A stretch of 64,000 nt of DNA from an uncultured bacterium (GTDB lineage: Bacteria; Acidobacteriota; Aminicenantia; Aminicenantales; CALLJL01), in assembly GCA_938092135.1 (NCBI GenBank), contig CALLJL010000004.1:53307-117306 (forward strand). The letters run 5' to 3'. The notes under the pieces were generated by a model, which worked only from the letters and a program-made list of their open reading frames with translations, had not been told where the DNA came from and made no database searches. Shown here piece after piece: positions 36,101 to 45,634 of the stretch. Made by a program: the position numbers and the translations under genes. Every line of letters starts with the position of its first letter. Position 1 is the first letter of the stretch.

Positions 36101-37108
36101 TCAATTGACTAAAAGGTTACCCCAGCATTCTTTTGGACTGGCAAGAATTTCTATAAGAGCCTTCGTCTGGGGATGTTGCAGAAGTTTCACCACAGCTTCA
36201 AGTCGCTTAGAAGCTAAATCCCTGTGATCAAACCCGGCTACTGGTAAAACATCGTAGAGAATGAAAGAAGTGGCTATTTTTTCCGTCAAATTCTGAAAAA
36301 GAAGGCGAGCTGCCTGTCTTCGATCGCCAATCTCGTTGATTGTGCATTCAGTCCGGCCTTCTTCAATATGGGGAAAAATTATCCATAATTCAGGAGAATT
36401 AAGAACAGCTGAAGAGAAACGAAAAGCTGAAAGATCAAGAGCTATCTTTGTCTGCCATTCCTTTGACCAGTCAGTCAAACCCCTAAGTTCAGAAGATAAA
36501 AAATCGGGAAAATCATGGCGGAGACTTCCAAGACGAACATTATCAATGAGCGAACCCATAAACCAATGAATTTGATCATCGACTATTCGAAAATGAACTG
36601 TCTCCGTGGAAAAGAGTTTTAAACCCCGGCGAAGACCGCTTAAAAGAAAGACTGTTTTGCCACTTCCAGCTCCTCCTGCCACCACAATCAATTTTTTCCC
36701 GGTTTCATCAACTAAACCGCAGGCATGGAGACTATAAACATCGTGATTTTTTTCGAGACAGGTCAAGGTAAGACGATAAAGAAATCCCTGGTTTCCCCAG
36801 AAGGAAAATCGCCGGTCGGAAGCCAAATGGGCAAGATCAACGAAAGGGCCTTCAAAAAACCATTTATTACCTTCAATTTCATAATGGGGTTTTGAACCTG
36901 ACGAATTCTGAATATAGATATAAGCATCGGCTCCTCTTTGGGGCCAGTCAATTGGAATAACTTCATGAAAATCGGTTAAAAGCGAGGAAACCTCAATTTT
37001 CCCTGGCCATTCAGGCAAAATTTCCAAGCAATTTGAGGAGAGTCCGAATTGACAAAAAAGAATTTTGGCCCCTATTCGGTAAGGCCAATCCCTGTTCAGC
37101 CTATCCAT
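36101..37108 (-). CDS. HPr kinase-like P-loop protein
   Basis: A 335-residue protein with a Walker A loop GGAGSGKTVF near residue 150, preceded by YSLHACGLVDETGKKLIVV, the layout of HPr serine kinase-like (COG1493) ATPases. The N-terminal half is not recognisable. No HPr, PTS or PqqD-like partner is nearby. The frame opens at TTG 37153, but a TTGTTT-17-TATTCT promoter covers 37153-37125, so I use the ATG at 37108. An AAAGGAGG at 37145-37138 faces no standard start codon (ATT at 37129). It lies between ubiE and comA on the same strand. Confidence 0.68.
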   Translation of the reverse strand: MDRLNRDWPYRIGAKILFCQFGLSSNCLEILPEWPGKIEVSSLLTDFHEVIPIDWPQRGADAYIYIQNSSGSKPHYEIEGNKWFFEGPFVDLAHLASDRRFSFWGNQGFLYRLTLTCLEKNHDVYSLHACGLVDETGKKLIVVAGGAGSGKTVFLLSGLRRGLKLFSTETVHFRIVDDQIHWFMGSLIDNVRLGSLRHDFPDFLSSELRGLTDWSKEWQTKIALDLSAFRFSSAVLNSPELWIIFPHIEEGRTECTINEIGDRRQAARLLFQNLTEKIATSFILYDVLPVAGFDHRDLASKRLEAVVKLLQHPQTKALIEILASPKECWGNLLVN

Positions 37109-37124
37109 TTTTTCTTGAATAAAA

Positions 37125-37153
37125 AGAATAACCCAGGCCTCCTTTAAAAACAA
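37125..37153 (-). promoter_or_regulatory. Candidate promoter of the HPrK-like gene
   Basis: Minus strand TTGTTT (37153-37148), 17 bases, TATTCT (37130-37125), then 16 bases to the ATG at 37108. The spacer contains AAAGGAGG, which would be a ribosome binding site only if transcription started further upstream. Confidence 0.4.
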
Positions 37154-37197
37154 GAGGGTTTCTCGCCTTGATTTAACATACCCAACGGCTGATTGAA

Positions 37198-37989
37198 CTA
37201 CTTAAAGGCAAGATGAATAGCCACAATCCCTCCACTTAAAGGAATAATTTCAACTTGAGAAAATCCAGCTTCAATCATTAGATCCCTCAATTGTTCAGCC
37301 CTCAGGAAGCTAATGATAGAATTAGAGAGGTATTTATAAGCAGGGCCATTTCCGGAAACAATTTGGCCAATAGGTTTGACCAAGGTTCGCACATAAAAAT
37401 GGAAGAGCCGGAGAAGAAAAGGATGATCAGGCTGGCTTGTTTCAAGATTTAAGTAGAGACCACCTGGTTTTAAAATCCGGTAAAACTCTCGGAAGTAAAC
37501 AAGCCCATTTTTAGAAGAGGAAAAAAGATTTCGGGTGGCAAAAGCTAAAGTTATCAAATCAATGGAATTGTCTTTAAAAGGGAGATGAGCAGCATGGGCT
37601 AAAAGGGGCGAAATAAAAGGAAAGAAATTTTTTCTTTTTTTAAGCTCAGAAATCATCGGCCAACAAAAATCTATAGCTAAAATTTTCCCCCTTCCCTTTA
37701 ACTTTCTGGCTAATGAACGAGCCATATCTCCCGTCCCTGTGGCTAAATCAAGATAAAGGGGGCCTTTGAAATTCAAAGCAAGACGGGCAGCTTGATTTCG
37801 CCAATAGAGATCAAAACCAAAGGTTAAAAGGTGATTTATTAGCTCATAGCTAGATGAAATTTGGCCAAAGAGCTGAGCCAGTCCTTTTCCTGTGCTTGCG
37901 GTTAGTCTGTTTTGATTTGATTCAGATCGCAAGCTGCCCTCATTTCTAATTTTCTTTAGTCTTTCTTTTCCTTTATAGCTAAAAATCAT
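37198..37989 (-). CDS. ubiE: Demethylmenaquinone/ubiquinone C-methyltransferase
   Basis: A 263-residue class I SAM methyltransferase of the UbiE/MenG family, methylating the quinone ring (menaquinone more likely in such an organism). FGQISSSYELINHLLTFGFDLYWRNQAAR is the family N terminus, YLDLATGTGDMARSLARKL the SAM motif I, and LAFATRNLF and REFYRILKPGG further signatures. No other men or ubi gene is present. Ribosome binding site is absent. A TAGAAT at 38009-38004 lies 14 bases before the ATG, another near-leaderless candidate without a convincing -35. Confidence 0.9.
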   Translation of the reverse strand: MIFSYKGKERLKKIRNEGSLRSESNQNRLTASTGKGLAQLFGQISSSYELINHLLTFGFDLYWRNQAARLALNFKGPLYLDLATGTGDMARSLARKLKGRGKILAIDFCWPMISELKKRKNFFPFISPLLAHAAHLPFKDNSIDLITLAFATRNLFSSSKNGLVYFREFYRILKPGGLYLNLETSQPDHPFLLRLFHFYVRTLVKPIGQIVSGNGPAYKYLSNSIISFLRAEQLRDLMIEAGFSQVEIIPLSGGIVAIHLAFK

Positions 37990-38199
37990 TCATTTTTCCA
38001 TTAATTCTATTTTTCAATCAGATTAAAAAAAATTTTCATGACAAGTGAATCAATTCTGGATTGTGTACTTTAATTTCGCTTTGATCCGACCATTATTTAA
38101 ATTAACCCCTTGAATAAATTTTCAATTTATGATTTTTCTATAAATCCATTTATGACTATAAGCCAACTTGCGGGCGGTAGAACGCCAGAAAGGAGGACT

Positions 38200-39810
38200 A
38201 TGAGGGCCAAAAAAATCTGCTTTATTTTCCTTCTATCTCTTTTCTTGTTTTCAACTATTTCGGCCTTGAAAGGACCAACCTATGCCATCATCAACTGTCG
38301 CATTGTTTCTCCGCCGCTTCCAGTAATCGAAAAAGGGGTAATAATCATTAGAGACGGTTTAATTCAAGAAGTTGGTGTTCAAGGAAAAGTTAATATACCA
38401 GAAGATGCCGAGATTATTGAAGCTGAGGGAATGATTGCATATCCAGGCCTAATCAATGCTCATACCAATCTCTTCCTTGAGCCAATTCAAGAACAGGCTC
38501 AGCAGCCTGGAGCTCCTCCTCGTGCTCAGACCCCAGCTGAAAGAAGACCACCTGAACCTGATCTGCTCGTTTTAAAACAGATTAAACCCAAAAAAACTGA
38601 CCTTGATAATTTCCATAAGATAGGAGTAACCACAGTTCTTATTGCTCCCCAGAGAGGAATATTCGCCGGACAAAGTGTTTTAATCAATCTTAATGGCGAA
38701 AAAATTGAGGAGATGGTCGTTAAAAATCCAGTGGCCTTACATGTGCAATTAGTAACGGAAAGAGGAGGGTACCCTAACAGTCTCATGGGGACAATGGCTT
38801 ATCTTAGGCAATCTTTCCTCGATGCTAGCCATTACGCTGAACATTTAAGCACCTGGAGTAAATCGCCTCGTTTCCTGATGCGTCCCCTTTACAACGCTTT
38901 TCTTGAGGCGCTTATTCCTTATGTCGTGGAGAAAAAACCAATTATATTTACCTGTAACAATCAAGAGGATATTAAAAGGGTTATCCGTCTAAGCCAAGAA
39001 TTTAAATTACGGACCATTATAAGTGGAGCCAATGAAGCCTGGCGGGTTGCCGACGACCTCAAGGAAGCCAAATTGCCTTTATTAATCACGTTAAACTTTC
39101 GGCCACCGACAACTAGTATTTATGCTACCCGGGGCGAAGCTTTAAGGCGACAGGCAGAACAAGAAATTTATCCCCGCAATGCAGCTGAATTACAAAAATT
39201 AGGTCTCACTTTTGCGCTCACTTCCTTCGGTTTGAGTGACGCTTCTGCTTTCCAGAAAAATATTCAACAGGCAATTAAAGCTGGTCTTACGGCCGAAGCG
39301 GCTCTGAAAGCTCTAACCATAGTTCCAGCTCAAATCCTGGGAGTAGATTCTTTTATGGGCACAATTGAAGTCGGGAAAATAGCCAATATTGTTTTATGCA
39401 AAGGAGAAATCTTTGATCCGAAGGGACAGGTGGAAAAAGTCTGGGTTGACGGCCGACTTTTTAAGATTGAAAAGGCTCCAGAAGCAAAAGCTCCTGCGGC
39501 TTTTTCTGTTGCTGGCTCTTGGCGGGTAACAATTGCCAGTCCTATGGGTGAAATGGAAATGACCATGGAGCTTGAGCAGGAAGGCTCCTCAGTTCAAGGT
39601 CAACTCATCAGCAATTATGGGCGATGGGAAATTAGAGATGGACACCTTTCAGGACAGGAATTAAATTTTTCCGTGTCCATAGAAATAATGGGGCAGACCA
39701 TTGAGGCCGCTTTCCATGGACGAGTAGAAAAGGATTTGATAGAAGGCACAGTTCAAATACCCGGTGGATCAGCTGATTTTCGCGCTATCCGCATTCCCCG
39801 ATCCCTGTGA
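38200..39810 (+). CDS. Exported amidohydrolase-like protein, metal site lost, extra C-terminal beta domain
   Basis: A 536-residue protein with a signal peptide (1-21) and the imidazolonepropionase-like amidohydrolase fold (AEGMIAYPGLINAHTN..., LTIVPAQILGVDSFMGTIEVGKIANIVLCKG). The HxH metal motif reads HTN. The later ligands are also missing: CNNQEDI, ISGANEAW and TSFGLSD stand where His, His and Asp are expected. A Pro-rich insert lies near 98-118, and a beta-rich domain of about 95 residues ends the protein (from SVAGSWRVTIAS). The start at 38200 follows AGGAGG. A TTG frame opening at 38110 is rejected. It is first of three co-directional amidohydrolase genes. Confidence 0.87.
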   Translation: MRAKKICFIFLLSLFLFSTISALKGPTYAIINCRIVSPPLPVIEKGVIIIRDGLIQEVGVQGKVNIPEDAEIIEAEGMIAYPGLINAHTNLFLEPIQEQAQQPGAPPRAQTPAERRPPEPDLLVLKQIKPKKTDLDNFHKIGVTTVLIAPQRGIFAGQSVLINLNGEKIEEMVVKNPVALHVQLVTERGGYPNSLMGTMAYLRQSFLDASHYAEHLSTWSKSPRFLMRPLYNAFLEALIPYVVEKKPIIFTCNNQEDIKRVIRLSQEFKLRTIISGANEAWRVADDLKEAKLPLLITLNFRPPTTSIYATRGEALRRQAEQEIYPRNAAELQKLGLTFALTSFGLSDASAFQKNIQQAIKAGLTAEAALKALTIVPAQILGVDSFMGTIEVGKIANIVLCKGEIFDPKGQVEKVWVDGRLFKIEKAPEAKAPAAFSVAGSWRVTIASPMGEMEMTMELEQEGSSVQGQLISNYGRWEIRDGHLSGQELNFSVSIEIMGQTIEAAFHGRVEKDLIEGTVQIPGGSADFRAIRIPRSL

Positions 39811-39822
39811 GGAGGTGAGAAA

Positions 39823-41136
39823 ATGAGAAGAATTTTTGTTTTTATAACCCTTATAATTATTTCTACCGCTTCCCTTATGGCAGGCGGTAGCCTTTTATTG
39901 AAAAATGGGACGATTTTGACTGTAACCCGGGGAGTAATTCCTAAAGGGGATATTTTAATTATCGATGGTCTGATCAAACAGATAGGTGAAAACATAGCTC
40001 CTCCACCTGGAGTCAAGGTCATTGATTTAAATGGAAAATATGTTATTCCAGGAATCATTGATTCCCATACCCATATCGCTTTGGCTGGGACCAATGAGAC
40101 TGGAGATACTATAACCGCTGAAGTTAATATGAGAGATGTTATAGATGCTGAAGATATCTCAATCTTCACAGCCCTTAGTGGTGGCGTAACCACAATTCAT
40201 ACTCTCCATGGAAGCGCCAATCCTATTGGTGGCCAAAACATTACTCTGAAACTTAAATGGGGAAAAAAAGCAGAAGAAATGATTTTTTCTCAAGCCTGGC
40301 CAACTCTCAAATTTGCCTTGGGTGAAAATGTGACTCAGGCTAATCGGCAGGTTTCTCCAGGCGAAGAAAGGCGTTACCCTGCTTCAAGAATGGGGGTCAT
40401 GGCCATAATTCGGAGAGAGCTCGAAAAAGCTAAAAATTACATGGCTGAGTGGGATAGATATCAAGAATTGAAAAAAATGAAAATTTTAAATCGACCTCTT
40501 CTTCCTCCAAGAAGAGATCTGCGCCTTGAGGCTCTGGCTGATCTTTTGAGGGGCAAACTTGTCGCCCGATGTCACAGCTACCGAGCCGATGAAACGATTG
40601 AATTTATAAAACTCAGCCATGAATTTGGCTTTCGCATTGCCTGCTTTGAACATATCCCTGAGGCCTATAAAATCGCTAAGGAGTTAGCGGCAGAAAAAAT
40701 AGGCATTTCAGTTTTTATGGATAACTGGGCATATAAAGTTGAAGCCGCTCAAGGTATTGCCACTATGCCTGCTTTCTGCACTCAGCAGGGTGTCCTTGTT
40801 TCGCTAAATTCAGACAGTAATGAAAGAATCAGAAGACTTTTTAATGATGCTGCCAAAGCCATCAAATACGGCGGACTTTCAGAAGATGAAGCTCTAAAAC
40901 TGATTACCCTTAATCCAGCAATTCAGCTTGGTGTAGATAAGTGGGTTGGGTCAATAGAAGTTGGCAAGCACGGAGATCTCGCTGTTTTCAATGAACATCC
41001 CCTTTCATCCTATACTAGATGCGAAATGACGATTATTGAGGGGGAGGTTTATTTTGATCGAGAAGCCTATTTGCGAGAAAGAGAGGAAGCTCAAAAGGCA
41101 GAACCAAAAACAAAAGCGCAAGGAGGTGTCCAATGA
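39823..41136 (+). CDS. Exported amidohydrolase with intact metal site
   Basis: A 437-residue amidohydrolase-superfamily enzyme with a signal peptide (1-20). Metal ligands are present: HTH in IPGIIDSHTHIALAG, His in ARCHSYRADETI, His in ACFEHIPEA and Asp in SLNSDSNE. The C terminus closes with VDKWVGSIEVGKHGDLAVF. It is therefore the only one of the three neighbours expected to be catalytic, perhaps on a cyclic amide or N-acyl/peptidyl substrate. GGAGGTGAG precedes the ATG, 12 bp after the first gene, and the third gene overlaps by 4 bp. Confidence 0.9.
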   Translation: MRRIFVFITLIIISTASLMAGGSLLLKNGTILTVTRGVIPKGDILIIDGLIKQIGENIAPPPGVKVIDLNGKYVIPGIIDSHTHIALAGTNETGDTITAEVNMRDVIDAEDISIFTALSGGVTTIHTLHGSANPIGGQNITLKLKWGKKAEEMIFSQAWPTLKFALGENVTQANRQVSPGEERRYPASRMGVMAIIRRELEKAKNYMAEWDRYQELKKMKILNRPLLPPRRDLRLEALADLLRGKLVARCHSYRADETIEFIKLSHEFGFRIACFEHIPEAYKIAKELAAEKIGISVFMDNWAYKVEAAQGIATMPAFCTQQGVLVSLNSDSNERIRRLFNDAAKAIKYGGLSEDEALKLITLNPAIQLGVDKWVGSIEVGKHGDLAVFNEHPLSSYTRCEMTIIEGEVYFDREAYLREREEAQKAEPKTKAQGGVQ

Positions 41137-42419
41137 GGGGTAAGATTATGGGGTTACTTTTTCTATTTTCCCTTTGGTTAATTTTATTTAGCCCAATTAG
41201 GGCCGAAGAGGTTCTCGCCATAACCAATGTTAAAATAGTTCCAATTATAGGTAATGATATCGAGAAGGGAACAATTATTATCCGAGGCGAGAAAATTGAG
41301 GATATAGGTCCAAATCTTTCCATTCCTGTCGGAGCGAAGATCATTGATGGTCAGGGATTAATTGCTTATCCTGGCTTGATTGACGGCTATTGCCAACTTG
41401 GCCTTTATGAAATTGGTTCGATCCAAGCCACTATTGATTATCGGGAAACTGGCCGAATCAATCCGCAAGTTCTAGCCACTGAAGCTTTAAGACCTGACTC
41501 GATGCATATTCCTGTTGCCCGTTCCAATGGAATAACCGCGGCTTTGGTGGCTCCATCGGGAGGCTTGATTGCTGGTCGCAGCGGTCTTATTCAGCTTTTT
41601 GGTTGGACCCCTCCTGAAATGGTCATTAAAGCTCCTGTCGCTCTCCATGTGGAATTACCCGCAGCTCGAGCTGGTTTTCGGCGGCAAGCCGATCAGCCCG
41701 CTGAGGGTTCTCGATTGCTCAATGAAGTCAAAAATCTGATGGATCAGGCTAGGTGGTATGAAAAAAGAAAGGTTGCAGCAAGCAAAAATAAGCTGATTGG
41801 TTTACCCGAATTTGATGAAAAATTAGAGGCTCTTCTTCCAGTCATTCATGGAGAGCTTCCGGTAATGATTTCTGTACATTCAGCTAATGATATCAGGGCC
41901 GCAATTCAATTTGTTCAAGATCAAAAAATTAAGGCCATTTTCTATGGAGTCAGTCAGGGATGGATGGTGGCCAAAGAAATAGCCCAGGCTGGCATCCCCG
42001 TTGTTTTGGCCTCTCTTCATCAGTTGCCACCGAGTTGGGAAGATGGTTATGATGCTCTTTATCGCAATCCAGAGGTTTTACATAAAGCTGGAGTCAAAAT
42101 TGCCTTTTCCTCATCAAGCGCTAGCCTAGCTAAAGAATTGCCTTATCATGCAGCCAAAGCCGCAGCCTTTGGACTCGACAAAAGAGAGGCTCTGAAAGCA
42201 GTAACTATTTATCCGGCCGAAATCTTTGGCGTCAGCAACCTCATGGGTAGTCTCGAAAAGGGCAAACTGGCTAATATTGTTTTAGCTGAAGGCGACATTC
42301 TTGAGCTGAGAACCCAAATTCGCCACGTTTTTATCAAAGGCCAAGAAATGGATCTCTCAAGTATTTATGATGACTATTTAGAAAAATTCAAAAAAAGATA
42401 TGAAAAAAGAAATAAATAA
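41133..42419 (+). CDS. Exported amidohydrolase-like protein, metal site lost
   Basis: A 428-residue paralogue of the two preceding genes with a signal peptide (1-24). The HxH motif has become YCQ (GLIDGYCQLGLYE). One later His survives (ISVHSANDI), but the next is FYGVSQGW and the Asp position is SSSSAS. It shares with the first gene AG.S..I.L.G and PVALHVEL, so those two are closest relatives. Loss of the ligands suggests a structural or regulatory subunit. It overlaps the active paralogue by 4 bp (ATGA), GGAGGTG serving as ribosome binding site. Confidence 0.87.
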   Translation: MRGKIMGLLFLFSLWLILFSPIRAEEVLAITNVKIVPIIGNDIEKGTIIIRGEKIEDIGPNLSIPVGAKIIDGQGLIAYPGLIDGYCQLGLYEIGSIQATIDYRETGRINPQVLATEALRPDSMHIPVARSNGITAALVAPSGGLIAGRSGLIQLFGWTPPEMVIKAPVALHVELPAARAGFRRQADQPAEGSRLLNEVKNLMDQARWYEKRKVAASKNKLIGLPEFDEKLEALLPVIHGELPVMISVHSANDIRAAIQFVQDQKIKAIFYGVSQGWMVAKEIAQAGIPVVLASLHQLPPSWEDGYDALYRNPEVLHKAGVKIAFSSSSASLAKELPYHAAKAAAFGLDKREALKAVTIYPAEIFGVSNLMGSLEKGKLANIVLAEGDILELRTQIRHVFIKGQEMDLSSIYDDYLEKFKKRYEKRNK

Positions 42420-42540
42420 AATTTAAATAAAAGGCGCCGAGCTCAAGGAAAAAAGCTGGCAATAATTTTTGAGAGAAATTTTTAAGGTTAGGAAGAATTC
42501 TTAAACTTTTGTTTCGTAAATAATTAACAAAAGGAGGCAA

Positions 42541-44355
42541 ATGGTGAAAAAAGAAAAAAGGTTTTTTGTTTTTACGTTTCTTTTTCTTTTTTTAATTTTT
42601 TCCTCTTTTAATCTAAATTTATTAGCCCAAGAAGGAGAATACGATCTCCTAATTCGTGGAGCTTTGATTTACGATGGTTCACTTAATCCACCTTTTACTG
42701 CCGATTTAGCCATAAAAGGGGAGAGAATAGCTCGAATTGGCCCTAAACTGACTATTAAGGCTAAAAAAATAATTGAGGCTAAAGGCCTAATAGCAACCCC
42801 AGGTTTTATTGATCTCCATTCCCATGTCGATGAAGGTATGTACTTCCCTGAAAATAGAGCTTGTTTAAATTATTTATTTCAAGGAGTAACCTCAGTTGTG
42901 GTAGGACAATGTGGCTCAAGTGCTTGGCCTTTATTTGAAAAAGCTTCAGATATCATCGAAATGTGGACTAAAGAAGGGATTGGTCCTAATGTCGCATTAT
43001 TGGTTGGTCATGGCACAGTTCGACGACTTGTTTTAGGAATGGAAAATCGGGCTCCCACCCCAGAGGAGCTTGAAAAAATGAAAGCCCTTGTCCGCGAGGC
43101 CATGGAACAGGGAGCCTGGGGGATGTCCACAGGATTGATTTATCTCCCGGGCTCCTATGCTCGCACCGACGAAATTATTGAGCTTGCAAAAGTAGTGGCT
43201 TCCTTTGGCGGCCTTTATCACACCCATGTCCGAAATGAGCGGGAAAGGCTCCTTGAAGCTATCAGCGAAGCCATTTATATAGGCGAAAAAGCCGGCCTGC
43301 CCGTCCATATCTCCCATTTCAAGGTGCTCGGTAAAAACAACTGGGGCCTTACGCAAAAAGCAGCCGCTCTGATTGAAGAGGCTAGAGCAAAAGGATTAAA
43401 AGTTACGGCAGACCAGTATCCCTTCCGTTTCTCCAACAATTACCCTTATCAATATCTTATCCCTCGCCAGGTTTGGGCTGGAGAACAGGACGTAAGATTG
43501 CGCCAAGAAGATATAGAAAAAATTTTTGATTATCTTCGTGACGCTGAGCTTATAGAAATATATAAAAAAATTACTCCTTATTTCCCTCTCTCGACTAGCC
43601 ATGAACAGTTTCTCCAAAGTCTTCCTCGGAAAAGGCTTGTTAGCTTCGTGGCCAATCAATTTATAAACTTAAGAGACTTTCAAGGACCAACTAATCTTCG
43701 GGAACGCCGTTTATTTTTAACCAGGTTAAACCATCCTGAAGAGGGGAAGAAAATTAGAGCTGCTCTTCGCCAGTATCTTGAAAATCTGGGTCCGGAAAAT
43801 ATTCTTGTCGCTATCTGTCCCGAAAAACAATGGGAAGGCAAGACGCTTCTTGAGGTGGCCAAAATTAAAGGTCAATCAATCGAGGACGCCGCCATTGAAC
43901 TTGATCTTATAGATGCTAAATGTATTCCCCTATCAATAAGTGAAAGTGATATTGAATATATAATGAAAAAAGAATATGTATGTACAGGCAGCGATGGCGA
44001 GGCTACCTTCTTTGGCCTCGGTCTACCCCACATTCGCTCTTACTCCACTTTTCTATATAAGATTAAAAAATATGTTCTTGAAAAAAAGGTCATTTCTCTT
44101 GCCCAGGCCATTAGATCTCAAACTTCTTTACCTGCTTCGATCATGAACTGGCCCGATCGGGGCTGGCTGAAAGAGGGTTATAAAGCAGATATTGTTCTTC
44201 TTGATCTAAAGCGCCTGGAAATCCCAGCGACCGTAACCAATCCTCACCAATATGCTCGAGGTGTTATTTATCTTCTAATCAATGGTCAGCTAGTAATCGA
44301 AAGAGGTAAATATATTGGTTTGCTCCCTGGGCGCGTTCTTTTAAGAAAAAATTAG
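42541..44355 (+). CDS. Exported D-aminoacylase / N-acyl-D-amino-acid deacylase family protein
   Basis: A 604-residue amidohydrolase with a signal peptide (about 1-29). YDLLIRGALIYDG, TPGFIDLHSHVDEG (His93, His95), the bridging-Cys motif VVVGQCGSS, PVHISHFKVLG (His) and CTGSDGEATFFG (Asp) match the D-aminoacylase/dihydroorotase-like family, with all metal ligands present. ADQYPF and WPDRGWLKEGYKADIVLLD are also typical. Likely acts on N-acylated D-amino acids or similar cell-wall or peptide-derived compounds outside the cytoplasm. AAAGGAGG precedes the ATG. 121 bp of AT-rich sequence separate it from the trio upstream. Confidence 0.9.
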   Translation: MVKKEKRFFVFTFLFLFLIFSSFNLNLLAQEGEYDLLIRGALIYDGSLNPPFTADLAIKGERIARIGPKLTIKAKKIIEAKGLIATPGFIDLHSHVDEGMYFPENRACLNYLFQGVTSVVVGQCGSSAWPLFEKASDIIEMWTKEGIGPNVALLVGHGTVRRLVLGMENRAPTPEELEKMKALVREAMEQGAWGMSTGLIYLPGSYARTDEIIELAKVVASFGGLYHTHVRNERERLLEAISEAIYIGEKAGLPVHISHFKVLGKNNWGLTQKAAALIEEARAKGLKVTADQYPFRFSNNYPYQYLIPRQVWAGEQDVRLRQEDIEKIFDYLRDAELIEIYKKITPYFPLSTSHEQFLQSLPRKRLVSFVANQFINLRDFQGPTNLRERRLFLTRLNHPEEGKKIRAALRQYLENLGPENILVAICPEKQWEGKTLLEVAKIKGQSIEDAAIELDLIDAKCIPLSISESDIEYIMKKEYVCTGSDGEATFFGLGLPHIRSYSTFLYKIKKYVLEKKVISLAQAIRSQTSLPASIMNWPDRGWLKEGYKADIVLLDLKRLEIPATVTNPHQYARGVIYLLINGQLVIERGKYIGLLPGRVLLRKN

Positions 44356-44458
44356 CCTAATAAAGGAAAAGTTTTAAAAGGAAAAGGAATCGGGGAGAAG
44401 AGAGAGAGGAAGAAAAAGAGAAAAAATTAAAAAAATTAGAAGTTAGTTAAGTTTAAAA

Positions 44459-45625
44459 TTAAGTTTTTTCCCTTTGGCTTTTGAAGGCCGAATTTTGTAA
44501 TCCGCAAGCCAGCAAAGCAAAAATAGCCATCATCAAAAAAGGAGCTTGAATTGAAAAAAGGTCAGAAATAAAACCAAAAAGAAGCGAAAGCATGGCTCCT
44601 GAAATTATTTGCAGATTAGAAGCTAGACTAAAAGCCTGGGATTGATTTTCTCGGGGAATGTGTGAGCCTATACTGGCTTGAATAGCCGGAAAAATAAGGA
44701 ATAGAAAAAGACCAAAAAGATATAAGTTTATTTGAGCTAACCAGACTCGGGGAGCTAAACCAATCAAAATTAAGGAAAAAACTGAACCGCCAAGGCCGGC
44801 TAAAGCCAGTTTTTCCCGACCAAAAAGACGGCTGAGACAGCCAAATAGATAGGTAATCAGCGTTCCTAAGCCAATCCAGGTAGCTAGAATAATTCCGGTT
44901 TTTCCCATACTGACACCGAAGCGATGATGGAAAAGGGAAGGGGCAAAATAGACTGTTAGTCCCCATCCGCCGCCGGCAAAGATAAGTGCAGGAAGGTAGG
45001 GAAGAATAGCCTTAAAAGTTACCTTCCAGTAAGTCAAAGTTAAGACCTCGGTTTTATCCCGGGGTAAATCTAATTCTCTGACAAGAAAATAGCTAATGAG
45101 ACCAAGGAGAAAACAAAAGGCAGACCAGAAATATAAAGGTGCTTTCCAAGAAAATTGTTGAGCCATTGAACCTGCCGTAAGAAAAGCAATGAAAACTCCA
45201 AAATTGCCAGAACCGCTTTGAATGCCCATAGCCAGATCCATGCCTTCGGATTTATGAGCTTTCGAGACTAAAGCTAAACCGAGGGTATGATAAAAACTAT
45301 CAAAGAGCCGGAAAAGAAGATAAATGAGAAGAAAAATCCAATAGGACCGGGCCTGGGAAAAAAGAAATAAAGTTGTGCTGATGCCCACAAAACTGGCCAA
45401 AAGAAAATGCTGATAGCGAGCTAAAGGGGAAATTTGGACAATGACAATTTGAAAAATGAAGGTCGTCAGCAAACCAAGATGAGACATTATTCCTATTTGA
45501 CTATAATTTTTTAGAAGGTATCCCTGACTCAGAAGAAGGGGAAAGGTCATGGGCACAGCAACAGTGGCTCCGTCATTAAGGCCATGGAAAATGGCCGAAG
45601 AGGCCAGAATCCTCGAGCGATTCAT
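44459..45625 (-). CDS. Major facilitator superfamily transporter
   Basis: A 388-residue MFS permease with about 12 membrane segments; AIFHGLNDGATVAVPMTFPLLL opens helix 1 and SQARSYWIFLLIYLLFRLFDS lies in the first half. The cargo is not evident. Similar proteins include FsmR/Fsr-type and YnfM-like exporters. The frame opens 11 codons earlier at 45658, but the TTGACA of a strong promoter overlaps that ATG, so I place the start at 45625, giving MNRSRIL. Convergent with the D-aminoacylase gene across a purine-rich 103 bp gap. It is divergent from the asparaginase gene. Confidence 0.85.
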   Translation of the reverse strand: MNRSRILASSAIFHGLNDGATVAVPMTFPLLLSQGYLLKNYSQIGIMSHLGLLTTFIFQIVIVQISPLARYQHFLLASFVGISTTLFLFSQARSYWIFLLIYLLFRLFDSFYHTLGLALVSKAHKSEGMDLAMGIQSGSGNFGVFIAFLTAGSMAQQFSWKAPLYFWSAFCFLLGLISYFLVRELDLPRDKTEVLTLTYWKVTFKAILPYLPALIFAGGGWGLTVYFAPSLFHHRFGVSMGKTGIILATWIGLGTLITYLFGCLSRLFGREKLALAGLGGSVFSLILIGLAPRVWLAQINLYLFGLFLFLIFPAIQASIGSHIPRENQSQAFSLASNLQIISGAMLSLLFGFISDLFSIQAPFLMMAIFALLACGLQNSAFKSQREKT

Positions 45626-45634
45626 GAAGGGGTT

